Assembly (NCBI GenBank): GCA_963709765.1
Contig: CAVPXL010000009.1
Coordinates: 111,777 to 175,776 of the forward strand
Direction: 5' to 3'
DNA from: Roseitranquillus sp963709765
Lineage (GTDB): Bacteria > Pseudomonadota > Alphaproteobacteria > Rhodobacterales > Rhodobacteraceae
Length of the DNA: 64,000 nt
The position numbers and the translations under genes are program-made. Below are positions 42,415 through 52,213 of the stretch, in pieces (positions within the stretch are counted from its first letter, which is position 1; each line of letters starts with the position of its first letter). The notes under the pieces are model-generated. The model was not told where the DNA came from and did no database searches. It saw only the letters and a list, made by a program, of their open reading frames with translations.

Positions 42415-43152
42415 ATGCAACGGGACGTTCTGTTCATCCATGGCTGGTGGGCCGCGGACTGGGTCTGGTCCCGGGTGGCGGAAAGATTTGAAGCCGCGGG
42501 CTTCAGGACGCATGCCCTCACGCTTCCCGGTCCTGAAAGTGATCAGTCGAGTTTCTCGGGCAATCTGGACTACGCGCTCGACGCGGCCCGGTCGATCGGA
42601 AACCCGATCCTCGTGGGGCACAGTGCCGGCGGTCTGATGGCGATGAAGATGACCGAGATCATCGAGCCTCCCGCCTGCATCGCCATAACACCGGCGGCAC
42701 CGGCCGGGGTGCTGCCGCGTCCCAGCGCACTCCTGTTGCGGTTTCTCGTGGCGGCGCTGCCCTCGATATTGTTCGGCCGCGATTTCCTTCCGCGCAGGGT
42801 GCTGCGCCCCATCGCGCTCAACCTTCTTGACCCTGCGGAACAAGACGATGTCCTCGAAAGGATGCGGCCGGTCGCTGCCTCACAGGTCCGTTCGATCATC
42901 CCTTCGCTAATCGGTGTCGATCGCGGCCGGATGCACGCGCCGCTTCTTGTCGTCGGCGCCTCCGAGGACAGGTTGACGCCGGCGGCGCAGACCCGAGCCG
43001 TCGCTCGCCGCTATGGTGCTGCGTATCGGGAATATCCGGGGGCAGCTCACTTCATCCTGGGCGAGGCGACGTGGCTCGACATGACGAGCGATCTGATCGG
43101 CTGGCTCGATGAAAAAACTCCGGACGGGACGCCGCCGCAGACGTCGGATTAG
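42415..43152 (+). CDS. Alpha/beta hydrolase
   Basis: A 245-residue alpha/beta hydrolase fold enzyme: LFIHGWWAADWVWSRVAERF (oxyanion region HGWW), nucleophile elbow GHSAGG, acid region VVGASEDRLTP and catalytic His in YPGAAHFIL. No signal peptide. The start taken is ATG 42415, immediately before the first beta-strand; the frame is open upstream but without protein character. It lies 275 bases after the LuxR gene. Substrate unknown; relatives include esterases and lipases. Confidence 0.82.
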   Translation: MQRDVLFIHGWWAADWVWSRVAERFEAAGFRTHALTLPGPESDQSSFSGNLDYALDAARSIGNPILVGHSAGGLMAMKMTEIIEPPACIAITPAAPAGVLPRPSALLLRFLVAALPSILFGRDFLPRRVLRPIALNLLDPAEQDDVLERMRPVAASQVRSIIPSLIGVDRGRMHAPLLVVGASEDRLTPAAQTRAVARRYGAAYREYPGAAHFILGEATWLDMTSDLIGWLDEKTPDGTPPQTSD

Positions 43153-43739
43153 GGGCCGCACAACGCAGCCCCACCCGCCAAAGCCTTTCTGCCTCGCCCT
43201 CGCGGGAACTTGCCGCGAGATGCCCCATCGGGTGACTTCGCGGAAATACGACCTCTGTGAATGGTGGCTATCGCCGAATGTCCGCCCAGCGCCGTAAGCG
43301 AGATTGCATCAGCTCGGAGGCCGGCCCAACCGGTTACATCGCGGCCCTGCTCCAGAGGGGTCGCGCCGGCCAGTCGCCTCGCCATCCTCGCTGACGCCGT
43401 CCTCGCCTCAAGACTATCTGATGTCGCCGACTTTCGTCGCGTCGCCCGCGCGGCGCGCTTGATTTAGCTGCCTGGGGTCCCGGCACAGGACGTCGTCAAT
43501 GACCTGGCGCATCCGCGCGCGATGACCGGGAGTGCGTCGTCGGCCTCTTTGGAGGCGGTGATGACGAGCGCCGCCTGGCACTTGGCGCGGCAGCCCGTCC
43601 TCGCGCTCCGGACTTCGATCGGAGTTGGATCGCGAGGCTTTTGACAACGGGCGGTTTCATCGACGCCCTCCGCATCGACGACTTCGAACGCGCGATCCAG
43701 ACGCGGCGAACGTCTGGAAGGGGAATCCCAGGACCTTTC
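43153..43739. other. Intergenic stretch with no supported gene
   Basis: About 590 bases between the hydrolase and the end of the SulP gene, which is transcribed towards it. Frames on both strands are short and lack recognisable motifs. The SulP gene may have lost its 3' part here, since its STAS domain is missing and I find no trace of it in this stretch. Confidence 0.45.
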
Positions 43740-45005
43740 CTACCGTTCTGGCGACGTCCAATCGCTTTCGCCCGATGCACTGCGGCTTAGGCGGAGGGCG
43801 AGACCAATTGCGACCCCGATCCCGATCGCCACAGTGAGGTCCACCAGCACTGTCAGGAGCAGCGTGAGGATCAACAGGAAACGGTCGCTCTTCCGCGCCC
43901 TGGCATACTGCACCCATCTGTGCGGCTCGCTCATGTTCCAGGCCGTGATCACGAGCAGCGCGGCGAGCGCCGGCATCGCGAGAAGGCCGGCAGCCGGAGC
44001 CGCGACGAGCATGATCAGCAGGACGGTCAGCGCATGAACGATCCCGGCGACCGGCGTTTTCCCCCCGGCGCGGATATTCGTCGCGGTACGCGCAATGGCA
44101 CCCGTGGCGGGCAGACCGCCGAACAGGGCCGATCCGACATTCGCGGCCCCCTGCGCCAGCAGTTCCGCATTCGGCCGGTGGCGGCTGTCGATCATCCGGT
44201 CGGCAACCATCGCCGACAGCAATGATTCGATTCCCGCCAGGAATGCGATTGTCACCGCGGACGGAAAAAGCTCGACGATGCGCGACCACGTCAGGTCGGG
44301 AAGGGTCGGGCCAGGCAGGGTCGCGGGTAGATCGCCAAAGCGCGACTGGATGGTGTCGACGGGCAAGCCCAGGCTCGTGACCAGCGCCGAGGACACCGCC
44401 AGGGCCACGATGAGCCCCGGAAAACGCGGCGCGATCCGGCGCAGGAGAACGATGAGTGCGGCGGTCAGGGCGCCTATTGCGGTGGCCGGGAGGCCGAGCG
44501 TCGCAAGCGCCTCCCACAGCGCGGTCAGCTTCTCGACGAAATCGGCGGGCAACGGCTCCATCGACAAGCCGAGAAGATCCTTGACCTGGCTCGTCGCGAT
44601 GATGACGGCGATGCCGATGGTGAAGCCGTTGATCACGGCTTCGGGGATATGGGCGATCAACCGCCCGGCGCGGAGATACCCCGCCAGGAGGAGCATGAAG
44701 CCGGCCATGAACGTCGCTATGACCAACCCGTCATAGCCGTGCTCCGCGATCACGCCGAAGACGACCACGATGAAGGCCCCGGTCGGTCCGCCGATCTGCA
44801 CGCGGCTTCCCCCCAGGGCCGAGATCAGGAAGCCCCCCACGACCGCAGTGACGAGCCCCTTGGCGGGATCGGCGCCGGACGCGATCGCGATGGCAAGACT
44901 CAGGGGCAGAGCGACCATGGCAACTGTCGCGCCGGCCAGCAGGTCCGCAGCGAACTGCGCGCCGTCATACGTCTTCAGCGTGGTCAGGATCTTCGGATGG
45001 CGCAT
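43740..45005 (-). CDS. SulP-family anion permease lacking the STAS domain
   Basis: A 421-residue transporter of the SulP/SLC26 family: LLAGATVAMVALPLSLAIAI near the start, GGSRVQIGGPTGAFIVVV, IPEAVINGFTIGIAVII, GIESLLSAMVADRMIDSRHR, and ELLAQGAANVGSALFGGLPA with TGAIARTATNIRAG. These are the conserved core helices for uptake of sulfate, bicarbonate or related anions. Usual members have ~550-600 residues with a cytoplasmic STAS domain after the last helix; here the protein stops about 20 residues after that helix. Short SulP forms exist, so it may still work. Confidence 0.88.
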   Translation of the reverse strand: MRHPKILTTLKTYDGAQFAADLLAGATVAMVALPLSLAIAIASGADPAKGLVTAVVGGFLISALGGSRVQIGGPTGAFIVVVFGVIAEHGYDGLVIATFMAGFMLLLAGYLRAGRLIAHIPEAVINGFTIGIAVIIATSQVKDLLGLSMEPLPADFVEKLTALWEALATLGLPATAIGALTAALIVLLRRIAPRFPGLIVALAVSSALVTSLGLPVDTIQSRFGDLPATLPGPTLPDLTWSRIVELFPSAVTIAFLAGIESLLSAMVADRMIDSRHRPNAELLAQGAANVGSALFGGLPATGAIARTATNIRAGGKTPVAGIVHALTVLLIMLVAAPAAGLLAMPALAALLVITAWNMSEPHRWVQYARARKSDRFLLILTLLLTVLVDLTVAIGIGVAIGLALRLSRSASGESDWTSPER

Positions 45006-45369
45006 ATGTTCTCAGGAGCGAGTGGTGTCCGGACTTATCCAACGATCGGGGCTGGCTTTCAACGGCAGGTCCGGTGCGCCCCCCGGACCTTCCCCGCCAG
45101 TCCTCGGCGTGAATCCGCTTTCGGCGCTGACTCGTTCGCTAACAGGCAAAACGACATCTCTGCGCGGGCGCAGGACGCTCAGCCGAGCGCTCCGGGACTG
45201 TCCGGTCGGGGCGGCAAAAGACGCCTCGGATGCAGGTGCGAGGTCACCTCAAGCAGGCGACCTCCGAAGCCACGCCAGTCCGCGACTGGCGCGATGACCT
45301 CCGCGTCGGCGACATCGTCGCCTTCGACCTGCGCTTTCGCTTTCGCGTTGAGCACGGATCAGGTCGGGT

Positions 45370-45650
45370 TCATCCGGCCTGGTCCTCGAGCCAATGGAGA
45401 GCCGCGGCCGCGTGCTGGAGGCTTGCGGGTCGACGTTGTTGAACTTGGTCGTCTCGATCGGAGTGTATGCGATGACAGCGACCTTGCCGCCTGACGCGGA
45501 CCCGCAGACCATATAGGTCATCCGGCAAAGAGCGATGCCGCCCATCGCGCGCTCGGCGGAGTTGTTGTCGAGTTCGAGTACGCCGTGCTCGAGACAGAGC
45601 CGGAGGTGGCGAGAGAACCGGGCCCGTTCTTACCGCGGCGGATCCAAGAG
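45370..45650 (-). pseudogene. IS66-family transposase, C-terminal fragment
   Basis: Minus-strand translation reads HGVLELDNNSAERAMGGIAL and continues YMVCGSASGGKVAVIAYTPI, then ETTKFNNVDPQA. This matches the conserved IS66 end (NNxAERAMRxxALGRKNYLFAGS ... LIETAKLNGVDPxA). After PQA it needs a frame change (QHAAAALHWLEDQAG and stop at 45370). Everything upstream of the C-terminal part is lost. Confidence 0.65.
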
Positions 45651-46028
45651 CCAGGTCATCGACCGCGGCGCAGAGTTCTGGAGAACCGGTCCAGCGCCAG
45701 GCAGCAAGAGTGTTCCGAGCACCGAATGCCTGGTGCGGGGGCACCTTCGAACCCTCTCCGCTAAGTCCCGGCCCCATCCACCGTTGTCGAAGCGGTTCTC
45801 TGTTTGCGGAGGTGTCAAGGATGGGGGTTCGTTGTCGTTCGGGGTCGCGGCTCTCCAAGAAGTCGGTCCTGCCGCTTCATGATGGCGTCCGGGAGCTGAT
45901 CGGCCAAAATGTCATGCGCGAAGTCGGCGCTTTGCCGCTTCTGCCGCTTTAGGCCGGCTCGATCCGCCTCCGTCCCGAAGGACGTCGAACCCGATCTTGA
46001 TCTCCTCGACGGGCATCGGGGTTTTGCG

Positions 46029-46595
46029 TTAGATCTTTGCCTCCAGACTCGGGTCACAGATGGTGCCGTCGCGCCAGATGCAATGCAGGATGACCGCAAG
46101 CTTGCGCGCCGTTGCGACGGCGGCCTTCTTGAAGCCCTTCCGCTCCTGGAGGCGTTTGGCCCAGGCCAGCAGCGGCGGGGATGGTTTCGGAACCTGGGTG
46201 ATCAGAGTGGACGCAGCCGCTTAAAGCAAGCGCCTCAGGTCGCAGTCACCGCATTTCGAGATGCGCCCGGACCAATCCATCTCGCCGGATTGATGGCGCC
46301 TCGGCGTTAGGCCGAGGAAAGCGCCGACGTCTCTCGACCGCCTGAAGCGCTCTGCATCATCCAGTGTTGCGATGAAGGAGCGCGCGACGACCGCACCGAC
46401 CCCCGGCACTGTCATGAGGCGCCGGCCGGACGCCGCATGACGGACACCCGCGCGCCAGCGCCAACGTCCAAGCTGCGCATCATTTCGCTGCACGTTGTCG
46501 AAGCTTGTCGGAATCGCGGCGGCCAGACCGGGGACGCGTCTGAAGAGAGCTCCGTTCGCACCGGCAAGAACTCCTTTCAAACGATCTGATCTCAT
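46029..46595 (-). pseudogene. IS110/IS1111-family transposase, C-terminal part with internal stop
   Basis: The minus strand encodes the Transposase_20 domain: LMTVPGVGAVVARSFIATLD, RDVGAFLGLTPRRHQSGEMD and GRISKCGDCDLRRLL. A TAA follows where relatives read YEAAS, and the same frame then continues AAASTLITQVPKPSPPLLAW and KGFKKAAVATARKLAVILHC, with a natural-looking end at 46029. So a nonsense mutation splits the domain, and the N-terminal DEDD catalytic half is missing. The element is dead. Confidence 0.75.
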
Positions 46596-46657
46596 CGCGC
46601 CAGTTCGCCCCTCTTGAGGGATGAGCGTGACCGGAACGTCAACGCGCGAGGCCAGTC

Positions 46658-47047
46658 TTGTTGCTTGTAAAGCACTTTGTGTCGCGGAGCCCCATTCACA
46701 ACCTTGGATTGTTCGCCGGAGAGCCGATAGAGAGGGGGAGGAAAGTCTGGCGCTTCGAGCCCGATTATGACGTGGAGATACCTGCCGAGATGCTCGCAGA
46801 TCTGGAAGCGCCCTTGAGGGAGGTGGTGATCGACTGCGCCGAGTACTTCCCGGACCGCGGCATCTACAGGCTCGGCAACGACGGGGACATTTTCATGAAC
46901 CACGGCGATCCGCCGAGCCTGCTCGATCTCGGGGACATCATGGTCGCGGCGCGGGACATCGCAGCCGGCGAGGAGCTGACCTGCGACTACCGCACGGTCC
47001 ATGTCGCTGGATACCGCCCGATTCAGGAGCTCGGCGAATCAACGTGA
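46658..47047 (+). CDS. Small SET-domain protein (putative protein methyltransferase)
   Basis: A 129-residue protein covering a short SET domain: SPIHNLGLFAGEPIERGRKV at the start, the SAM-site FMNHGDPPS (compare NHSCxPN in SET enzymes) and GEELTCDYRTV at the end. SET proteins methylate lysine; bacterial ones are small and mostly uncharacterised. The only start in the right place is TTG 46658 (TTG TTG CTT), so the exact N-terminus is uncertain. Its stop overlaps the GTG start of the next gene (GTGA, 47044-47047), so it is translationally coupled to a c-di-GMP signalling protein. It lies just beside an IS110 remnant. Confidence 0.75.
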   Translation: MLLVKHFVSRSPIHNLGLFAGEPIERGRKVWRFEPDYDVEIPAEMLADLEAPLREVVIDCAEYFPDRGIYRLGNDGDIFMNHGDPPSLLDLGDIMVAARDIAAGEELTCDYRTVHVAGYRPIQELGEST

Positions 47048-49203
47048 TCCGATCCTCGCTTTCCCGACAGATCGTTCTCCTGGTCCTTGTGATCGTTACA
47101 GCTTTCATCGTCATCTTCTGGGCCTCGATCCTGTCGATCCGGACGGCGATGGACAGGCAGGCGCGGTCAGACTCGGTCGATCTCATGCAGGGACGCATCG
47201 GAGCGCTGCAGGAGCAGGTCGAGCTCATCGCGAGCGACTACCACAACTGGACCGACGTGTTTCAGGCGGCCGCCGAGCAGGACTACGACTCGCTCTATTC
47301 GAACTACGGCATCACCGCCGTACGCGGGGACGTCTTCCAATATGCACAGATGTTCGACGGCCCGTTCGAATCGCCGGCCGCCTGGAAGGTCGGCGCGCCC
47401 CGCGACACCCTGGAGAGCGGGATCCTGTCGCCCGAGACGATGGAGATCCTGCGGCAGCGGGTTCCGGAGCTCAACTTCAACGAGCGGGAGACGTTCGACT
47501 TCTTCGAGTTGCGCGACGGCAGCATCGTCATGTTCAGCGCCTCCTCGCTCCTGCCCGAAGACGTCTTCGTGATGCCCGAGATGCTCGGCTCCAACCTCGC
47601 CATCGCGGTCATCGGGAAGGTTCTCACTGACGCACAACTCACCCGCGTGCAAACGGATCTGAACGTCGACAAGCTCCGAGTGCATCCCCTTCCCGAGACG
47701 GGCGGCGACCTGACGCTGCCGCTCGACGGCCCCGACGGCCGGCCAGCCGTCTACCTGTCATGGCAGCCGCCGACTCCCGGAACCGAACTCTTCGAGCGGA
47801 TCCGGCTGGTCATGGTGGGCGTCACGATCGCCTTCTTCGCTCTGACCCTGGCAGCGGCGCGTCTTCTTCGCGACAGGGCAAGGACGCTGGCCGACAAGGA
47901 AGCGGAAGCGGCCATGCTCGCCCGGGTCGATCCCCTGACCGAGCTTCCCAACCGGGTGGCGCTTCGCGAGCGTCTCGAGCGCTTCGGCTCGGCGGGCTTC
48001 ACGCGGTTCGCGGCCTTCAGCATCGACATCGACCAATTCAAGCAGGTCAACGACATCATCGGGCACGGGGGCGGAGATACCTATCTTCGAAAGTTCTCCG
48101 AGCGCCTTTCTGCCCTGGCCGACGAGGACACCTTCGTATCGCGGCAGGGCGGCGACGAATTCATCCTGATCGTCAAGGGGGGGGACGATCTCGAAGCCAA
48201 GGTTTCCGACACGTGTCGCCAGATCGACCTGGCCTTGCGCGACAAGGTCTCCGTCGGCGGGTACTCCTTCAGCCTGCAGGCGGCCAAGGGCGTCGCGATC
48301 TCGGAACGCCCCGATCAGCCTGTCGACGAGGTCCTGCTCAACGCCGATCGCGCAATGTACGCGGCGAAGCGCCGCCAGACGCAGAACATCGTCCGCTACG
48401 ACACACGGATGGAGGCCAGGGACGCGCTGGACAGCTCGATCGAGAAGGCACTGCGCTCCGCGCTGGACACCCGCTCGGAGTTCTACAACGAGTACCAACC
48501 GATCGTGAACGCGCGTTTCCCGGGCGGGATCGTCAAGTTCGAAGCCCTGGCCCGGTGGAACAGTCCGACGCTGGGGCGCGTGTCGCCGGCCGACTTCATT
48601 CGTGTCGCCGAGGCCACCGGCCTCATCCTGCCACTCGCCCGCCTGCTCCTGGAGAAGGTCTGCGCGGATCTGAGCGCGAATCCGGGCACTTCCGTCAGCA
48701 TCAACGTCTCGCCCGTCCAGCTGACTTCACCGGGTTTCGCCGTCGAACTGAGCGCGCAGATCGATGCCGCCGGGCTCGATTCCAAGCGCGTCCAGATCGA
48801 GGTCACGGAGACCATCGTGATGGGGGACAACGCATCGGTGGCCTCCACCTTGCACGAATTGCGGTCGCGCGGGTTCTCTATTGCGCTCGACGATTTCGGA
48901 ACCGGGTTCTCGTCGGTGGCCTATCTCGCCAGCATGCCGTTCAACGTGCTCAAGATCGATCGCTCCTTCGTCTCCGAGACGGAGGCCGGTGACCGCCCCT
49001 CGCGGATGATCAAGTCGATGCTCGGCCTGGCGCACTCCCTGAACATGACGGTCGTCGCCGAAGGAGTCGAAACCGCGTGGGAGGCCGAAACGCTCAGAAG
49101 TTTCGGGTGCGACATGTTCCAAGGCTATTACTACGGCCGTCCCGGTCCGCTCGAAGCGTTCCTGGACGGGGCGCAACTGGAGCTCGACCTCGACATCCGG
49201 TGA
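47044..49203 (+). CDS. CHASE4-GGDEF-EAL cyclic-di-GMP signalling protein
   Basis: A 719-residue membrane protein starting at GTG. An N-terminal helix (residues ~9-31), a periplasmic CHASE4-type sensor (~40-250, ASDYHNWTDVFQAAAEQDYD) and a second helix at ~262-280 are followed by a GGDEF domain with an intact RQGGDEF active site (no RxxD inhibition site five residues before it) and an EAL domain with its catalytic set (KFEALARW, NVSPVQL, EVTETIVM, LDDFGTGFSS, KIDRSF, AEGVET, FQGYYYGRP). Both activities, synthesis and breakdown of c-di-GMP, look possible. The overlap with the SET gene suggests joint function. Confidence 0.92.
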   Translation: MIRSSLSRQIVLLVLVIVTAFIVIFWASILSIRTAMDRQARSDSVDLMQGRIGALQEQVELIASDYHNWTDVFQAAAEQDYDSLYSNYGITAVRGDVFQYAQMFDGPFESPAAWKVGAPRDTLESGILSPETMEILRQRVPELNFNERETFDFFELRDGSIVMFSASSLLPEDVFVMPEMLGSNLAIAVIGKVLTDAQLTRVQTDLNVDKLRVHPLPETGGDLTLPLDGPDGRPAVYLSWQPPTPGTELFERIRLVMVGVTIAFFALTLAAARLLRDRARTLADKEAEAAMLARVDPLTELPNRVALRERLERFGSAGFTRFAAFSIDIDQFKQVNDIIGHGGGDTYLRKFSERLSALADEDTFVSRQGGDEFILIVKGGDDLEAKVSDTCRQIDLALRDKVSVGGYSFSLQAAKGVAISERPDQPVDEVLLNADRAMYAAKRRQTQNIVRYDTRMEARDALDSSIEKALRSALDTRSEFYNEYQPIVNARFPGGIVKFEALARWNSPTLGRVSPADFIRVAEATGLILPLARLLLEKVCADLSANPGTSVSINVSPVQLTSPGFAVELSAQIDAAGLDSKRVQIEVTETIVMGDNASVASTLHELRSRGFSIALDDFGTGFSSVAYLASMPFNVLKIDRSFVSETEAGDRPSRMIKSMLGLAHSLNMTVVAEGVETAWEAETLRSFGCDMFQGYYYGRPGPLEAFLDGAQLELDLDIR

Positions 49204-49421
49204 GGCGCGGGAGCACCAGGGCCGCGCGGCGGCGCAGGGTCCGGAGAAAAGCGGCCCGGCACGAAGATCGGGGCCCTGGCGGGAACTGTCCCGTCATCCG
49301 TCTACAAAAGCGCTTCGATCGCCATCCTTGCCGACTCCGATCCGTCGTGACCGCCGCACGAGGACGGTGCTCCCGGATCTGTCCAGCTCCTTGCCCCGGC
49401 GCTTTCAGCGAATGTCCGCGC

Positions 49422-49668
49422 AATTCTCGAACTGCCCGGGCCGCTGCGTCTTGCTCTGGAGGATCGAGGATCGCTTCCCGGTCCGCGCGGCAACGACGAC
49501 ATCGGCGATCTTCAGACAGACGAAGTCACAGCCGCGATGCTTGCTGTCGACTGCCATGTTGAAGAGCGCGGGAACGCGAACATCATTGACGAGTTCGAGG
49601 TGGAGGCGGGTTGCCCGGACGTGCCTGGGCAGAAGTTGTCGTTTCTGATCGACGATCCGGCCCTTGTT
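49422..49668 (-). pseudogene. Tyrosine recombinase (integrase) fragment
   Basis: Minus-strand translation reads IVDQKRQLLPRHVRATRLHL, then VPALFNMAVDSKHRGCDFVC, then a KIADV strand and SILQSKTQRPGQFE. This is the alignment block of a common proteobacterial phage-type integrase (ALFNLAIDSKLRGCDLVxLKVxDV ... QQKTQRPVQFE), which includes the first catalytic Arg. The rest, including the HxxR and Tyr motifs, is not found. Confidence 0.6.
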
Positions 49669-49889
49669 CCAGACGAAGCAATGCAGGGGAGCAGCGGCAG
49701 CTTCGATGTTGACATGACAGTTCCTCCGAACCTCCCGCCTGTCCGCACCGCCCCCCCTGCGCCGGCCCTGCATCACACCCACCGGTCAGAGTTCTTCTAG
49801 AGGTAGCAGGGATCGCAGTTCACCAGCGTCGACTTCATCAAGGCGCTGAAGGGTGAGCCGCAGGCCGCGGCCGGTCCGAGGCCGGCGTC

Positions 49890-50250
49890 GAACGAGATTG
49901 CCATCAGCATGGACGGCAAGCGGTCGGCGCATATGCCCACGGCGCAATCCCGGCGGTGGCGTAACCAGCGCAGAGATCCACTCGGAAGCAGCCCGCAAGC
50001 TGTTCAGACGAGCCAAGAAAGCCCCGGAACCGCTGCATCGTCCGGTCATGTCTCGGGAACGGCAGGGGCGAGTTCTCCGTCAGGTTTTCCAGCCTGCGAC
50101 CGGTCTTGTGGCGATCGGCCGAGCGGAGCTGCATGAGAGCCGCGCCATATGAACCCATCCGTCACGATCTGCTCGGGCAATCCGTGGCGCTGGAGCGTCT
50201 GGTCCCGATCCGCGCGACTGCCTGGAAGGCCTCGCGCCGCCAGCCTGCTC
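49890..50250 (-). pseudogene. IS6-family transposase fragment
   Basis: Minus-strand pieces in adjacent frames match an IS6 transposase: LQRHGLPEQIVTDG (with its catalytic Asp), SYGAALMQLRSADRHKTGRR and LENLTENSPLPFPRHDRTMQ with RFRGFLGSSEQLAG (compare NRAENSHxPFRRRERAMxRFR). The N-terminal half is lost and frames are broken. The fragment abuts the end of the FAD hydroxylase gene. Confidence 0.65.
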
Positions 50251-50262
50251 CGGGTGCTGGCA

Positions 50263-52146
50263 TCACCCGGGTTCCATCATGAAGCCGGCCAGGAACCGCC
50301 CCAGCGCGGCGGTGGCGTCCAGCGGCAGGATCTGGGCGATATGCTGATCGGGGCGCAGGATCACCAGCGCGCCCTCGGCCCGGTCGATCCCGCGCAAGTC
50401 GTAGATGTCGCCCCCGGGCGCATCGCGCGCGCAGAACACTTTCTCGTAGTCGGTCAGCCCCAGCCGGCCCTTCGCGGGGCGCAGCAGCGCGGGCATCGCC
50501 GTGATCTCGAGGCTGCGATGCCCGGCCTGAAAGACGGCTCGCAGATCAATCACCGCATCCGCATCCGCGCCCGCGGGCGTGTAGCGCCGCAGGGGGCTGC
50601 CGGGATCGTCCGAAAGATACCGGCACAGGGCCGCAATGCGGCCCTCGGACGCGCCCGTGTCTCCGGCGGGCGCGAACGCGAAAAGCCGCCAGCGGCCATC
50701 CGCCGTCGCCACATGGCCCAGCTGCATGGGGCAGGCATCGGCGAGCCGGATCACCGGGGCGGAATGGAACCGCATCCCGACCTTCAGCCCGACAGCAAGA
50801 TACCCGTGCGTCCCCTCGCCAGTGATCGGCGATGGGTCGTAGCGCGTCTCGACGCCTGCGGTATACCGCCCGTGGGTCTTGAAATAGCGCTGGAACTCCG
50901 CCGCTTCTGCCGCGTCGCGGGGCCGGGCGCTGAACAGCCGCGCCATGTCGCGGTCGAAGTCGATCAGCTCCTGCGCCTTGGCGCGCCGCTCGGCCGAGTA
51001 GGTCCGCAAAAGAGCGGGGGCGGCCTGCCCGCGCAGCACGGCGGCCAGCTTCCAGCCGAGGTTGAACGCGTCGGCCATGGACACGTTCATCCCCTGACCC
51101 GCCTTGGGGCTGTGGGTGTGGCAGGCATCCCCGGCGATGAAGATGCGCGGATCGTCCTCCGGCCCGTCTCCCGGCCCCGCATCGTCGAAGGCGTCGGTCA
51201 CGCGCTGCCCGATCTCGTAGGCGGACCACCAGGCCACTTCCTTCACATCGAGCGCGTGGGGCGCGAGGATCTCTTGCGCCCGGGCGATCAGTGTCTTGTG
51301 CGTAACGTTCCGGTCTGCCGCCCGCTCGCCCTCGGCCAGGGTGCCGAGCTCAATATACATGCGCACCAGGTAGCCGCCTTCGCGCGGGATGATCAGCATG
51401 GCCCCCTGCCCCGCCGACTGGATCGCCGCCTTCAGGCGGATGTCCGGGAAATCGGTCACGGCCAGCACGTCCATAACGCCCCAGAGCTGGCGCGCCGACT
51501 CGCCCTCCAGACGCTGCCCGATGGCCCCGCGCACGGTAGAGCGGGCGCCGTCGCACCCGGCCAGATAGCGGGCCCGCACCACCCGGTCCGGCCCGTCCGG
51601 CCGGGCGAAGCGGGCAGTGACCGGGTGGCTGCCGTCGTCCGTGCGCGAGACCTCCACCAGGTCGTGCCCGTAATCGGGAGCCAGCCGGGCGGGCGACCGG
51701 GCCATGGCGTCGAGGAAGAAATCGTGCAGCCGCGCCTGGGACAAGATCACATGCGGCATCTCCGACAGATCGTCCTCGACGTCGTCGATCCGGTCCGCGC
51801 GGTAGAGCGGCCCGTTCCCGTCCCTGGGGCGCCAGAACGCGACCTCGTTGACGCGGTAGCTCTCCTTCAGCACCCGTTCGGCAAAGCCGAAGGCCTGGAA
51901 CATCTCGAGGGACCGGCAGGCCACGCCGTCGGCTTGCCCCATGCTCAGCGGACCGTCCCGGCGGTCGGCGATGCAGATGGAGATTTCGCCGAACGCGGCA
52001 AGTTGCGTGGCCAGCGTCAGCCCCGCCGGACCGCAGCCGACGATCAACACGTCGACAATGTCGCGGTCCCGCCCCTGCCCCTCGGCGCGCGCCGCGGGCG
52101 CCACGCCGGGATCACCGGTGCGAAATCCGTTCAGGTGATACTGCAT
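50263..52146 (-). CDS. FAD-dependent aromatic hydroxylase (phenol/3-hydroxybenzoate monooxygenase type)
   Basis: A 627-residue class A flavoprotein monooxygenase. It starts MQYHLNGFRTGDP, the usual opening of 3-hydroxybenzoate 4-hydroxylase-like proteins, which is why ATG 52146 is chosen over the ATG 11 codons earlier. FAD motifs are VLIVGCGPAGLTLATQLA, the DG motif LAGCDGARSTVRGAIG and the GD motif FIAGDACHTHSPKAGQGMN. A C-terminal thioredoxin-like domain (from ~residue 440) ends the protein, as in phenol hydroxylase. It uses NAD(P)H and O2 to hydroxylate a phenolic ring. It follows the AroE-like and isochorismate synthase genes, so its substrate may derive from chorismate. Confidence 0.87.
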   Translation of the reverse strand: MQYHLNGFRTGDPGVAPAARAEGQGRDRDIVDVLIVGCGPAGLTLATQLAAFGEISICIADRRDGPLSMGQADGVACRSLEMFQAFGFAERVLKESYRVNEVAFWRPRDGNGPLYRADRIDDVEDDLSEMPHVILSQARLHDFFLDAMARSPARLAPDYGHDLVEVSRTDDGSHPVTARFARPDGPDRVVRARYLAGCDGARSTVRGAIGQRLEGESARQLWGVMDVLAVTDFPDIRLKAAIQSAGQGAMLIIPREGGYLVRMYIELGTLAEGERAADRNVTHKTLIARAQEILAPHALDVKEVAWWSAYEIGQRVTDAFDDAGPGDGPEDDPRIFIAGDACHTHSPKAGQGMNVSMADAFNLGWKLAAVLRGQAAPALLRTYSAERRAKAQELIDFDRDMARLFSARPRDAAEAAEFQRYFKTHGRYTAGVETRYDPSPITGEGTHGYLAVGLKVGMRFHSAPVIRLADACPMQLGHVATADGRWRLFAFAPAGDTGASEGRIAALCRYLSDDPGSPLRRYTPAGADADAVIDLRAVFQAGHRSLEITAMPALLRPAKGRLGLTDYEKVFCARDAPGGDIYDLRGIDRAEGALVILRPDQHIAQILPLDATAALGRFLAGFMMEPG

Positions 52147-52213
52147 CGCCGCGAAGCCTCCCGTTTCGCCCACCGACAAGGGCAGGCCGTCTCCTGCCGG
52201 ACCGTCCCCGCTG

